Shown one piece after another: positions 1-8,439 of a stretch of DNA of 19,819 bases. The stretch's first letter is position 1. Each line of letters opens with the position of its first letter. Both the position numbers and the translations under genes were made by a program. Under the pieces are notes generated by a model. That model was not told the DNA's origin and did no database searches. It saw only the letters and a program-made list of their open reading frames with translations. The stretch comes from an uncultured Variovorax sp. (GTDB lineage Bacteria > Pseudomonadota > Gammaproteobacteria > Burkholderiales > Burkholderiaceae_C): contig CAIQMJ010000659.1 of NCBI GenBank assembly GCA_903872875.1, positions 1 to 19,819 on the forward strand. Reading direction: 5' to 3'.

Positions 1-483
1 AGAACTCGTGCGGATAGCGCCGAGCGGCGTCGCGCGGCAAGCGCACCAGGTCGAGCAGTTCGTCGACCCGCGCCTGCACGCCAGCCGGCGACAGTGCCGG
101 CTCGAAGTTGCCGACCGGCTCGGCCAGCGCATCGCGCACCGTCATGCGCGGGTTGAGGCTGGCGAACGGGTCCTGGAACACAACCTGCAGATCGCGCCGC
201 AGCGGCCGCAACTGCCGCGCCGACAGGTTGTCGATGCGCTGGCCGTCCAGCCGCACCTCGCCGGCCGTCAGGTCGAACAGGCGCAGCACCGAGCGGCCCA
301 CCGTCGATTTGCCGCAGCCCGACTCGCCGACCAGCGACAGCGTCTCGCCGCGGTCGATGTGGAAGGACACGCCGTCCACCGCATGCACCTGGCCGGTCGA
401 CGCGCCCAGCCAGCCGCGCTTGAGCGGGAAGTGCTTCTTCAGGCCGGTGACCTCGAGCAGCGGATTCATCGATACAGGGGCGT

Positions 484-487
<4 letters not shown>
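1..487 (-). CDS. dppF: Peptide-type ABC transporter ATP-binding protein, DppF/OppF family (3' end outside window)
   Basis: This is the second ATPase of the peptide/nickel-type importer and would power uptake from the cytoplasmic face of the membrane. The visible 162 residues start MNAPVSMNPLLEV. They carry the Walker A motif GESGCGKST at about residues 54-62 and the Q-loop VVFQDPFASLNP. The window ends at YPHEF, just before the expected ABC signature, so the signature, Walker B and the C-terminal oligopeptide domain are not seen. The ATG at 487 overlaps the TGA of the upstream ATPase gene (ATGA), which indicates translational coupling. An in-frame ATG at 469 is a possible alternative start. 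The symbol is a family-level label: Dpp, Opp, Ddp and Gsi ATPases cannot be told apart from this fragment. Nothing looks broken; the truncation is only the window edge. Confidence 0.93.
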
Positions 488-1485
<998 letters not shown>

Positions 1486-1487
1486 CG

Positions 1488-2435
1488 TCAGATCCCCTTG
1501 GCCGCGCGCGGGTCGAGCGCGTCGCGCAAGCCGTCGCCCAGCAGATTGATGGCCAGCACCGTGGCCGACAGGAACACCGCCGGTATGAACACGATGTAGG
1601 GCTTGACCTGCCACAGCGCGCGGCCCTCGGCCATGATGTTGCCCCACGACGGCGTGCTTGGCGGGATGCCCGCGCCGATGAAGGACAGCATGGCCTCGAT
1701 GATCATCGCGCTCGCGCAGATGTAGGTGGCCTGGACCATCATCGGCGCGATGGTGTTGGGCATGATGTGGCGCGCGATGATGCGCAGCGTCGGCGTGCCG
1801 GTGGTGATGGCGGCGTCGACATAGGCCTGCTCGCGCAGCGACAGCACCACGCCGCGCACCAGCCGCGACACGCGCGGAATTTCAGCGATCGTGATCGCGA
1901 TGATCACGTTGCCGATGCTGCCCCGCGTGAGCGCCATCAACGCGATCGCCAGCAGGATCGGCGGGATCGACATCAGCGCGTCCATCGCCCGCATGATCGG
2001 TCCGTCGGCCCAGCGCACGAAACCCGAGACCAGCCCGATCGTCAGGCCGACGGCCGTCGCGATGAAGGCGACCGAGAAGCCGACGATCAGCGATACCCGG
2101 GTGCCCAGCAGCACGCGCGAGTAGACGTCGCGGCCCAGCATGTCGGTGCCGAACCAGTACTCGGCCGACGGCACGCGGGTGCGCCGCGCCGGCGAGATCG
2201 CGCTCGGGTCGACCGTGCCCAGCCAGGGCGCGAGCAGGCCGACGAGCACCAGCAGCAGCAGGCCGCCGCCGATGGCGATGGTGGGGTGGCGGCGCACATG
2301 GCCGGCCCAGCCGGTGCGGCGCAGCACGGGCGGCAGCAGGTCGGGCAGCGCCGGGGCTTCCGGCGACGGCTGCGGCACGGCATCGGCCAACGGCGCCAGG
2401 CGCCGCACCTCGGCAGGAACGTGAAGGGAGTTCAA
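1488..2435 (-). CDS. dppC: Peptide-type ABC transporter permease, DppC/OppC family
   Basis: This is an inner-membrane permease of 315 residues in the DppC branch. The N-terminal cytoplasmic stretch (1-50) is rich in Pro and Ala. It is followed by a first membrane helix (about 52-71), the family hallmark YWFGTDMLGRDVYSR (93-107), further hydrophobic segments and the EAA loop (about 204-226, YVDAAITTGTPTLRIIARHIMPN). The start is probably TTG at 2435: it overlaps the TGA of the upstream permease (TTGA) and has a GAGGA ribosome-binding site seven bases upstream (2443-2447). No ATG occurs in frame before residue 99. A GTG eight codons further in is the main alternative. It should pair with the DppB-type protein to form the channel. 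Confidence 0.93.
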   Translation of the reverse strand: MNSLHVPAEVRRLAPLADAVPQPSPEAPALPDLLPPVLRRTGWAGHVRRHPTIAIGGGLLLLVLVGLLAPWLGTVDPSAISPARRTRVPSAEYWFGTDMLGRDVYSRVLLGTRVSLIVGFSVAFIATAVGLTIGLVSGFVRWADGPIMRAMDALMSIPPILLAIALMALTRGSIGNVIIAITIAEIPRVSRLVRGVVLSLREQAYVDAAITTGTPTLRIIARHIMPNTIAPMMVQATYICASAMIIEAMLSFIGAGIPPSTPSWGNIMAEGRALWQVKPYIVFIPAVFLSATVLAINLLGDGLRDALDPRAAKGI

Positions 2436-3373
2436 TACCGGATCCTCGGATCGAGCAGGGTGTAGGAAACGTCGATCAACAGGTTGATCAGCATGTAGAC
2501 GAAGCTGAACATCAGCACCACGCCCTGGATCACCGGATAGTCGCGCCGCAGGATGGCGTCGACCGTCAGCCGGCCGATGCCGGGAATCGCGAACACGCTT
2601 TCGGTGACCACCGCACCGCCGATCAGCATCGCGATGCCCAGCCCGATGACGGTGACGATCGGCACCGACGCGTTCTTCAGCGCATGCACGAACAGCACGC
2701 CCTTGCTGGCCAGGCCCTTGGCGCGCGCGGTGCGCACGTAGTCCTGCTGCAGCACCTCGAGCATGGTGGTGCGCGTGATGCGCGCGATCAGCGCGACATA
2801 GCCGAAGCTCATCGTGAGTGCCGGCAACAGCAGCCGCTGCAGCCAGGGCCAGACGCCTTCGGACAGCGGCACGTAGCCCTGCACCGGCAGCCACTGCAAC
2901 TGCAGCGCGAACACCCAGGCGATGACATAGCCGATCGCGAACACCGGCACCGAGAAGCCGAAGACCGCGAAGGCCATGATCGCGCGGTCGAACAGGCTGC
3001 CCGCCTTCCAGGCCGCGAGGACGCCCAGCGGCACGGCCACAACCACGGCCGCCACCAGGGTCAGCACCAGCAGCGAACCGGTGGCCTCGAGCCGCTGGCC
3101 GATCAGCGCCGTCACCGGCGTACCGGTGAAGATCGACTTGCCCAGGTCGAAGTGCAGCACGCGCCAGGCCCAGTCACCGAACTGGATGAGGAACGGACGT
3201 GACAGGCCGAGGCTTTCGCGGATGCGGGCCAGGTCTTCCGGCGTGGCCTGGTCGCCCGCGATCATCGCGGCCGGATCGCCGGGCGCGAGATAGAGCAGGC
3301 TGAAGATGAAGAAGGCGACCAGCGCCATCACCGGCAGGGTGGCGCCGGCGCGGCGCAGCACGTAGTTGAACAT
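2432..3373 (-). CDS. dppB: Peptide-type ABC transporter permease, DppB/OppB family
   Basis: This 313-residue inner-membrane permease has the standard DppB layout. It has a first helix (about 14-30), the APGDPA motif (30-35), a periplasmic segment with GDW-W and FDLGKSIFTGTPV (66-87), then a block of membrane helices. The EAA loop YVRTARAKGLASKGVLFVHALKN lies at about 212-234, and the family C-terminal LLDPRIRY ends the protein. The ATG at 3373 sits three bases after the stop of the SDR gene (3377-3379), so the two are co-transcribed. Its own stop overlaps the TTG start of the DppC-type gene. Length and motifs are normal. The imported compound is unknown; the neighbouring amidohydrolase and aminotransferase suggest an amide or peptide-like compound, which is inference. 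Confidence 0.95.
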   Translation of the reverse strand: MFNYVLRRAGATLPVMALVAFFIFSLLYLAPGDPAAMIAGDQATPEDLARIRESLGLSRPFLIQFGDWAWRVLHFDLGKSIFTGTPVTALIGQRLEATGSLLVLTLVAAVVVAVPLGVLAAWKAGSLFDRAIMAFAVFGFSVPVFAIGYVIAWVFALQLQWLPVQGYVPLSEGVWPWLQRLLLPALTMSFGYVALIARITRTTMLEVLQQDYVRTARAKGLASKGVLFVHALKNASVPIVTVIGLGIAMLIGGAVVTESVFAIPGIGRLTVDAILRRDYPVIQGVVLMFSFVYMLINLLIDVSYTLLDPRIRY

Positions 3374-3376
3374 CGC

Positions 3377-4168
3377 TCAGTCCCGGCCGGCGGCGGCCAT
3401 CGCCTCGTCGATTGCCGAAGGAGACTCGGGCAGCGACTGCCCGCCATCGACGATCAGCGTCTGGCCAGTGATGGCGCCGGCCTCGCGGCTCGCCAGGAAG
3501 AGCGCGCCGTTGGCGATGTCCTCGACCGTCGCCAGCCGGCGCAGCGCGCTCATCGTCAGCTTCTTCTGCTGGTACGCGGTCTTGCTCGCGGGCTGGTCGT
3601 CGGTCTGCACGTTGCCCGGCAGCACGGCGTTGACCGTGATGTCCCACGGTCCGAGTTCGATGGCCGCGGAGCGCATGAAGCCGAGCTGGCCCGCCTTGCT
3701 TGCCGCGTAGTGCGCGTAGCCCGGATAGCCGCCGGTGGTGCCCGTGATCGAGCCGATGATCACGATGCGGCCCTGGCGCTGCGCCTTCATCGCCGGCAGG
3801 CAGGCCTGCACCGACAGGAAGGTGCCCTTCAGGTTGACGTCGGTCATCGCGTCGAAGTCCTGCGCCGTCATCTCGTCGATGCGGGCGCGCGGGAAGATGC
3901 CCGCGTTGGCGCACAGCACGTCGATCGTGCCGTAGCGCGCGCGTGCCGCCGCCGCCATGGCCCGCATGGCGGCCGGGTCGGTGACGTCGGCGGCAAAGCC
4001 CGAGGCGGTACCGCCGATCTCCCGCGCCACCACGTCGGCGTCGTCCTGGCGACGCGCGACCACCAGCACATGCATGCCCGCGGCCGCGAAGCGCGCCGCA
4101 ATGCCGCGCCCGATGCCGCGGCTCGCGCCGGTGACGATGGCCGTGCAGCCCTGCATCGAGGCGAACAT
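3377..4168 (-). CDS. Short-chain dehydrogenase/reductase (FabG-like SDR)
   Basis: This is a classical SDR of 263 residues that interconverts an alcohol and a carbonyl group using NAD(P). The cofactor motif TGASRGIG is at 13-20, CANAG (in place of NNAG) at 86-90, and the catalytic set is N112, S140, Y154 and K158. Two arginines (R39, R40) directly after the second beta strand suggest NADP(H) preference, by the known SDR rule. The C-terminus extends about 15 residues past the usual DGG-SLPE end. The ATG at 4168 overlaps the stop of the amidohydrolase gene (TGATG), so its synthesis is probably coupled to it. Position between the amidohydrolase and the permeases suggests it acts on a product of amide cleavage or transamination (inference). 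Confidence 0.93.
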   Translation of the reverse strand: MFASMQGCTAIVTGASRGIGRGIAARFAAAGMHVLVVARRQDDADVVAREIGGTASGFAADVTDPAAMRAMAAAARARYGTIDVLCANAGIFPRARIDEMTAQDFDAMTDVNLKGTFLSVQACLPAMKAQRQGRIVIIGSITGTTGGYPGYAHYAASKAGQLGFMRSAAIELGPWDITVNAVLPGNVQTDDQPASKTAYQQKKLTMSALRRLATVEDIANGALFLASREAGAITGQTLIVDGGQSLPESPSAIDEAMAAAGRD

Positions 4169-6432
4169 CAGCGCGACTCCCCGTCGGCGCCGAAGCCGTC
4201 GAAGGGTGCCGGGTCCAGGAAGCGGCGCAGCACGTTGCCGGTGATGCGGCTCACGTTGTTGTCGTAGCCGCGGTGGGCGAAGGCCATGCCCCAGGCGATC
4301 GAACCGGTGGTGAACACCGCACCACCGCGGGCGGTCGGGAAGAAGGTCATGTCGGCGCGGATCTGCGAGTTCTGGTCGCCGCCGAGGCCGCGGTGGCTCA
4401 CGCCGAATTCTTCCGGCGTGGCCAGGCCGCCGGAGCCGAAGGCATCGGCCGTGGCCACGTGCAGCAGGTTCGGTGGCGAGCCGAGGCGCATGTCGACGCG
4501 ATCGATCTCGTGGCCGCCGGCACCGCCGCGCAGGCCGAAGTCGCCGATCACCTCCTCGGTGCCGATGCCCTCGAAGATGAAGGCGGCACGCGGGTCGTGG
4601 CTGGCCGGCAGGCGCCGATAGGCGCAGCCGCGGTCGAACACCTGCGCGTCGAAGCCGACACCGACCAGCCGCTGCGGCGGCCGGCCGTTGCTGCGCCACA
4701 GGCCGCTGGGTTCGCCGGTGGTCGACAGGCCGTTCTCGCCCGGTTCGCCTTCCCAGGTGCGCGTGCCGGTGAGCCCGCGCCGGATCTCGATGCGGCCGGG
4801 CTTGGACGGGTGGAACGCGGTGCGCCAGTAGAAGCCGTTGCCGCCGAGATAGATATGGCGCCCGCCGTCCGCCTGGTACGTTTCGAAGGCGTCGAGCATC
4901 TGCTGCGTGTAGTACTCGGGATGGCAGCCGGTCACGACGCAGCCGTAACCCGCGAGCAGTTGCGCGCCGTGGCGGTGGATCGCCTCGTCGGTGATGACGT
5001 CGTACGGAATGCCGGTGCTGTCGAGCCAGTCGATCACCCGTGTGTCCATCTGGTAGTAGCCGCCACCGAGGGGGCGCATGTTGAGGATGGGCCGCGCGGC
5101 GCTCGCATAGCACCAGCCGCTGCCGTCGCCGTGGGTGTCGTAGGTCGACAGGCCCAGCTCGCGGTGCTCCTGCAGGTAGGCGTCGTCGGGGCCGAGCACC
5201 AGCAGTTGTTCGAGCATCGCCTCGGTCGGCTGCAGGTCGAGCCGGATCGCACTGTTCGAATAGGCCAGGAAGGTCGCGGTCGATGCGACGAAGGCCAGCC
5301 GCGCGCGCGCCTTGCCGGGCTGTGCGCCGATGAAGAAGGGCACGTGGCTTTCGGCCGGGCCGCCGTCCGCGTCGGTGGCGGTCAGGCGCAGCGAATAGAA
5401 GCCGCTCGGCCAGCCGGTCGGGATCGTGAGCGACAGGTTGGTGTTCCAGCCGCAGTCGTCGATGTCGTCGTCGTGGAAGTGGATCGCGCCGTATTCGTCG
5501 GGCGCCTCGGTCCAGTGCGGCGTGCGCGCGGTCCAGTTGGCGCCGGTGACGGCGCGCGTTGGCGCGTTGCGCAGCACGCCGTGCAGTCCGTGCGGGCCGC
5601 GGTCGGTGCAGCTGTCGCTGCCGATCGCATCGGCGAAGTCCCAGGCGCCCACGAGGTCCGCATCACCGCGTTCGGGCCGCAGCATGGCGGCGCTGGCGCG
5701 CAGCGCGTCGATGCCGAGCAGGCCGGCATGCAGGCGCGGCCGGTCGATCTTGCCGTTGAAGTGGCCGGCCATGCGGCGCGTGGCGCCGTCGTCGCGCAGG
5801 TGCGCCGCGAAGGTCAGTGCCAGCGACGAGGGCCAGTCGACCTGCGTCGGTCCGGCCGCCACGCTGTCGTCGCTGCGGTCGCGTCCGGCGAGCCGGTCGA
5901 GACTCAGCTGGAACACGCGCAGCTCGCCGCGCGCCAGGTCGAGCGAGGCGCCGACGAAGGCCCATTCGCGTTCCATCAGAGGCCGCCTGGTCGTCACGCT
6001 GAACACACGGCCCCGCACGCCGACGCTGAAGCACATCCGCCCCTGCGCATCGAGGCCGAGCCGCCAGCCCTGCTGCGTGTCGTCGCGCCAGCGCGCGAAC
6101 ACGGTCTGGGCGCCGGCTTCCAGTTGGGTGGGCCAGAGCCAGCAGCCGATGCTGAAAGTGCCCAGCCTCTGCAGGACCGGCGCATCGTCGACGACCGCGC
6201 AGGAGCCTGCATCGATCGGCTGGTGCGACAGCGCGACCGTGCCGTCGATCGGCGACGGCATCGGCTGCAGGCGCACGCCGGGGCCGGCGGGGTCCGGGTC
6301 GCCGCAGCGGATCTTCACGATCTCGGCCTGCGCGCTTGCGAGGCGCTCGCTGCTGAGCTTGAACTGCACGGTCGAACCGCACGCGGCCTCCAGCGGCAAG
6401 GCATAGCCGATCACGGCAACGGTATTGAGCAT
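4168..6432 (-). CDS. N,N-dimethylformamidase large-subunit homologue (iron-dependent amidohydrolase candidate)
   Basis: The 754-residue protein matches the architecture I know for the DMFase beta subunit, which is about 760 residues. A short beta-rich N-terminus is followed by a LamG/concanavalin-like domain (about 90-250, FSIGCWLWP and then GHFNGKIDRPRLH), a linking beta domain, and a large C-terminal domain (about 370-745). Known DMFase uses one iron held by two Tyr and one Glu (Y399, Y440, E521 in the Paracoccus enzyme, from memory). Candidates by context and spacing here are Y391 (FLAYSNS), Y431 (STYDTHGDG) and E506 (GCHPEYYT). No signal peptide or membrane segment is seen, so it is probably cytoplasmic. 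The small-subunit-like gene ends seven bases upstream and the SDR overlaps its stop. The true substrate may differ from dimethylformamide; the family includes many uncharacterised members. Confidence 0.82.
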   Translation of the reverse strand: MLNTVAVIGYALPLEAACGSTVQFKLSSERLASAQAEIVKIRCGDPDPAGPGVRLQPMPSPIDGTVALSHQPIDAGSCAVVDDAPVLQRLGTFSIGCWLWPTQLEAGAQTVFARWRDDTQQGWRLGLDAQGRMCFSVGVRGRVFSVTTRRPLMEREWAFVGASLDLARGELRVFQLSLDRLAGRDRSDDSVAAGPTQVDWPSSLALTFAAHLRDDGATRRMAGHFNGKIDRPRLHAGLLGIDALRASAAMLRPERGDADLVGAWDFADAIGSDSCTDRGPHGLHGVLRNAPTRAVTGANWTARTPHWTEAPDEYGAIHFHDDDIDDCGWNTNLSLTIPTGWPSGFYSLRLTATDADGGPAESHVPFFIGAQPGKARARLAFVASTATFLAYSNSAIRLDLQPTEAMLEQLLVLGPDDAYLQEHRELGLSTYDTHGDGSGWCYASAARPILNMRPLGGGYYQMDTRVIDWLDSTGIPYDVITDEAIHRHGAQLLAGYGCVVTGCHPEYYTQQMLDAFETYQADGGRHIYLGGNGFYWRTAFHPSKPGRIEIRRGLTGTRTWEGEPGENGLSTTGEPSGLWRSNGRPPQRLVGVGFDAQVFDRGCAYRRLPASHDPRAAFIFEGIGTEEVIGDFGLRGGAGGHEIDRVDMRLGSPPNLLHVATADAFGSGGLATPEEFGVSHRGLGGDQNSQIRADMTFFPTARGGAVFTTGSIAWGMAFAHRGYDNNVSRITGNVLRRFLDPAPFDGFGADGESR

Positions 6433-6439
6433 GGTGGCG

Positions 6440-6781
6440 TCAGTCCAGATTCAGGGTCGAAAGCGAATGGCCGGTCAGCAGCTCCCAGCGCAGGCAGAAC
6501 ACCGCCCATTCCGCGTCGGCGATGCTGGTGAAGACCTGGTCCGGAAAGGTCTTGATCGGTTCGCCGCGGCGCGCGGGCAGCTGCGCGAGCATCCAGCGCT
6601 TGCCGGGCTCGAGCGCGAGCAGCACGTGCCGCAAGCCCGCGCCGGACCAGCGCATGCGGTAGAGCACGAGTTGCAGCTCGAGGCTGTAGTGCCCGCGCGC
6701 CGTACGGCGGAACTCGCGCGCCAGGTCGAGCCGGGTCGGGTCGATCGGGTGGTGCGCCTGAAGGGGGTCGGTGGTGAGCAT
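6440..6781 (-). CDS. Probable DMFase-type small subunit
   Basis: This 113-residue protein sits immediately upstream of the DMFase-like large subunit, the same order as small and large subunit genes in known DMFase loci. It has no signal peptide or membrane helix. Its C-terminal part VFTSIADAEWAVFCLRWELLTG (83-104) resembles the small-subunit ending that I recall from Paracoccus DMFase (F-x-T-x-E-E-A-x-x-A-V-F-x-R-R-I-E). The central part (LVLYRMRW, then W63) is also compatible with it. The similarity is judged by eye and is weaker than for the large subunit, so partner status rests on both position and pattern. It starts with ATG at 6781, 31 bases after the binding-protein gene, with only a weak ribosome-binding site. 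The alternative is a small uncharacterised protein. Confidence 0.72.
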   Translation of the reverse strand: MLTTDPLQAHHPIDPTRLDLAREFRRTARGHYSLELQLVLYRMRWSGAGLRHVLLALEPGKRWMLAQLPARRGEPIKTFPDQVFTSIADAEWAVFCLRWELLTGHSLSTLNLD

Positions 6782-6812
6782 GGGCGAACCGCTTTCCGGA
6801 CGAGGCCTTCGG

Positions 6813-8384
6813 TCAGGCCTTCTTGACGTTGTAGAAGAGCGGCGAGCCGTCGAGTACGCCGCTCAGGCTCTTGCGATAGGCCGCCGGTTGCAGCATCAGC
6901 CCGGTGGGGATGTAGGGCACGTCCTCGAAGGCCTGCACCTGCATCTCGCGCGCGATGCGCTGCTGGTCCGGCAAGGTCGACGCGTTGAAGAAGGTGTCGA
7001 GCAGGGCCTCGTGCTTGGCGCTCTCGGGCCAGCCGAAGGTGCCCTTGGCGCCGATGCCGCGCATGTAGGTGTGCAGCGGCGGGGCGGTGGTGATGATGCC
7101 GGGAACGAAGTTGCAGAACAGGCTCCAGCCGCCCTTGTCGATCGGCTGCTTGGACGCCAGGCGCTGCAGCACCGTGCCCCAGTCGAGCGACTGGTAGTCG
7201 AGGTTGATGCCGACGCGCTTGAAGTAGTCGCCCGCGACCTCGCTCATTGCATTGAGCACGGCGAAATCGGTCGGCACCAGCATCACGACCTTCTCGCCCT
7301 TGTAGCCGGCGGCCGCCAGGTCCTTCTTGACCTTGTCGAGGCTGCGCGCACTGGTGAGCGCGGCCATGCCGCCGTCGTTGGCGAAGGGCGTGCCCGGCAG
7401 GAAGAAGCCCACGTTGTCGCGCCAGCGCAGCTTGTCCTCGCCCATCGCGGCCATCATGTAGTCGGCCTGCGTGATGCCCGCGAGCAGCGCGCGTCGCACG
7501 GCCGGGTTGTCGAACGGCGCGTTGAGCTGGTTGAAGCGGATCATCGCCATCGAGCCCGCCTTGTCGTGCACCTGCACGTTGATGTCCTTGTGGCCGCGCA
7601 GGATCGGAATCAGGTCGGGAATGGGTTGTTCCCACCAGTCGACCTCGCCGGACTGGAGGGCGGCGGCGGCGGTGGCCGCATCGGGAATGGTGTGCCACTC
7701 GACGCGGTCCACATAGGCGATCTTGCCGCCCGAGGTGAAGGCCGGCGCGCCTTCGCGCGGCACATAGCCCGCGAACTTCTGGTAGACCGCCCGCGACCCC
7801 GGTACGCGCTCGCCGGCCACGAAGCGGAACGGGCCGCTGCCCACCATCTCGGTCACCTGCACCGACGGCTCGGTCGCGGCGAGCCGCGCCGGCATGATGG
7901 GACACATGCCGCTCGTCTTGCTGAGCGCGAGCGGCAGCATCGGGAAGGGCTTCTTGAAGCGGAAGCGCAGCGTCTTGTCGGTCGGTGCGCTGAGCTCGTC
8001 GAGCTGCGCACGCATCAGCTGGCCCAGCACGTCGACCTTGGACCAGCGCTCGATGCTCGCCACCGCGTCGCGCGCCAGCACCGGCGTGCCGTCGTGGAAG
8101 GCGAGCTTGTCGCGCAGCGTGAGCGTCCAGGTCTTGCCGTCGTCGGTGATCTGGTGGCCCGCGACCATCTGCGGCTGCGGCTGGAACTGGTTGTCCACCC
8201 CGTAGAGCGTGTCGAACACCATCATCGCGTGGTTGCGCGTGACGAGCCCGGTCGTCTGCACCGGGTCCAGCAGCGCCAGGTCCGCCTGCGGCACGAACTT
8301 GAGCACCTTGGCGGCCTGCCCGATCGCGAAGCCTGGCAACAGTGCGCCGGCGGCGCCGGCCTTGAGTACATCTCTGCGTTTCAT
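6813..8384 (-). CDS. Peptide-type ABC transporter substrate-binding protein with Tat-like signal
   Basis: This 523-residue protein is a family 5 extracytoplasmic solute-binding protein (DppA/OppA type), the periplasmic receptor for the leftward importer. The N-terminus MKRRDVLKAGAAGALLPGFA has a twin-arginine motif (RRDVLK) followed by a hydrophobic stretch, suggesting Tat export with cleavage near residue 24. Family features include LRDKLAFHDGTPVLARDAVASIERW (about 91-115) and GSGPFRF (about 178-184). The start at 8384 has a clear AGGAG six bases upstream (8391-8395), which rejects the longer in-frame extension. It lies 55 bases after the aminotransferase gene with no terminator visible. The two DMFase-like genes and the SDR separate it from its permeases, an unusual order. 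The ligand is unknown. Confidence 0.93.
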   Translation of the reverse strand: MKRRDVLKAGAAGALLPGFAIGQAAKVLKFVPQADLALLDPVQTTGLVTRNHAMMVFDTLYGVDNQFQPQPQMVAGHQITDDGKTWTLTLRDKLAFHDGTPVLARDAVASIERWSKVDVLGQLMRAQLDELSAPTDKTLRFRFKKPFPMLPLALSKTSGMCPIMPARLAATEPSVQVTEMVGSGPFRFVAGERVPGSRAVYQKFAGYVPREGAPAFTSGGKIAYVDRVEWHTIPDAATAAAALQSGEVDWWEQPIPDLIPILRGHKDINVQVHDKAGSMAMIRFNQLNAPFDNPAVRRALLAGITQADYMMAAMGEDKLRWRDNVGFFLPGTPFANDGGMAALTSARSLDKVKKDLAAAGYKGEKVVMLVPTDFAVLNAMSEVAGDYFKRVGINLDYQSLDWGTVLQRLASKQPIDKGGWSLFCNFVPGIITTAPPLHTYMRGIGAKGTFGWPESAKHEALLDTFFNASTLPDQQRIAREMQVQAFEDVPYIPTGLMLQPAAYRKSLSGVLDGSPLFYNVKKA

Positions 8385-8439
8385 GCGGTTCTCCTGAAGC
8401 TGGGAAGGGTGAAGTGGGGTGGGAACTGGGCGTCGTGCT

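Noticed and set aside
4273..6531. A 752-codon open frame on the plus strand opposite the DMFase-like gene
   Set aside because: It is the antisense of a clearly recognised protein; long antisense frames are common at this GC content, and its translation is Arg/Ala/Val-rich with no family motif.
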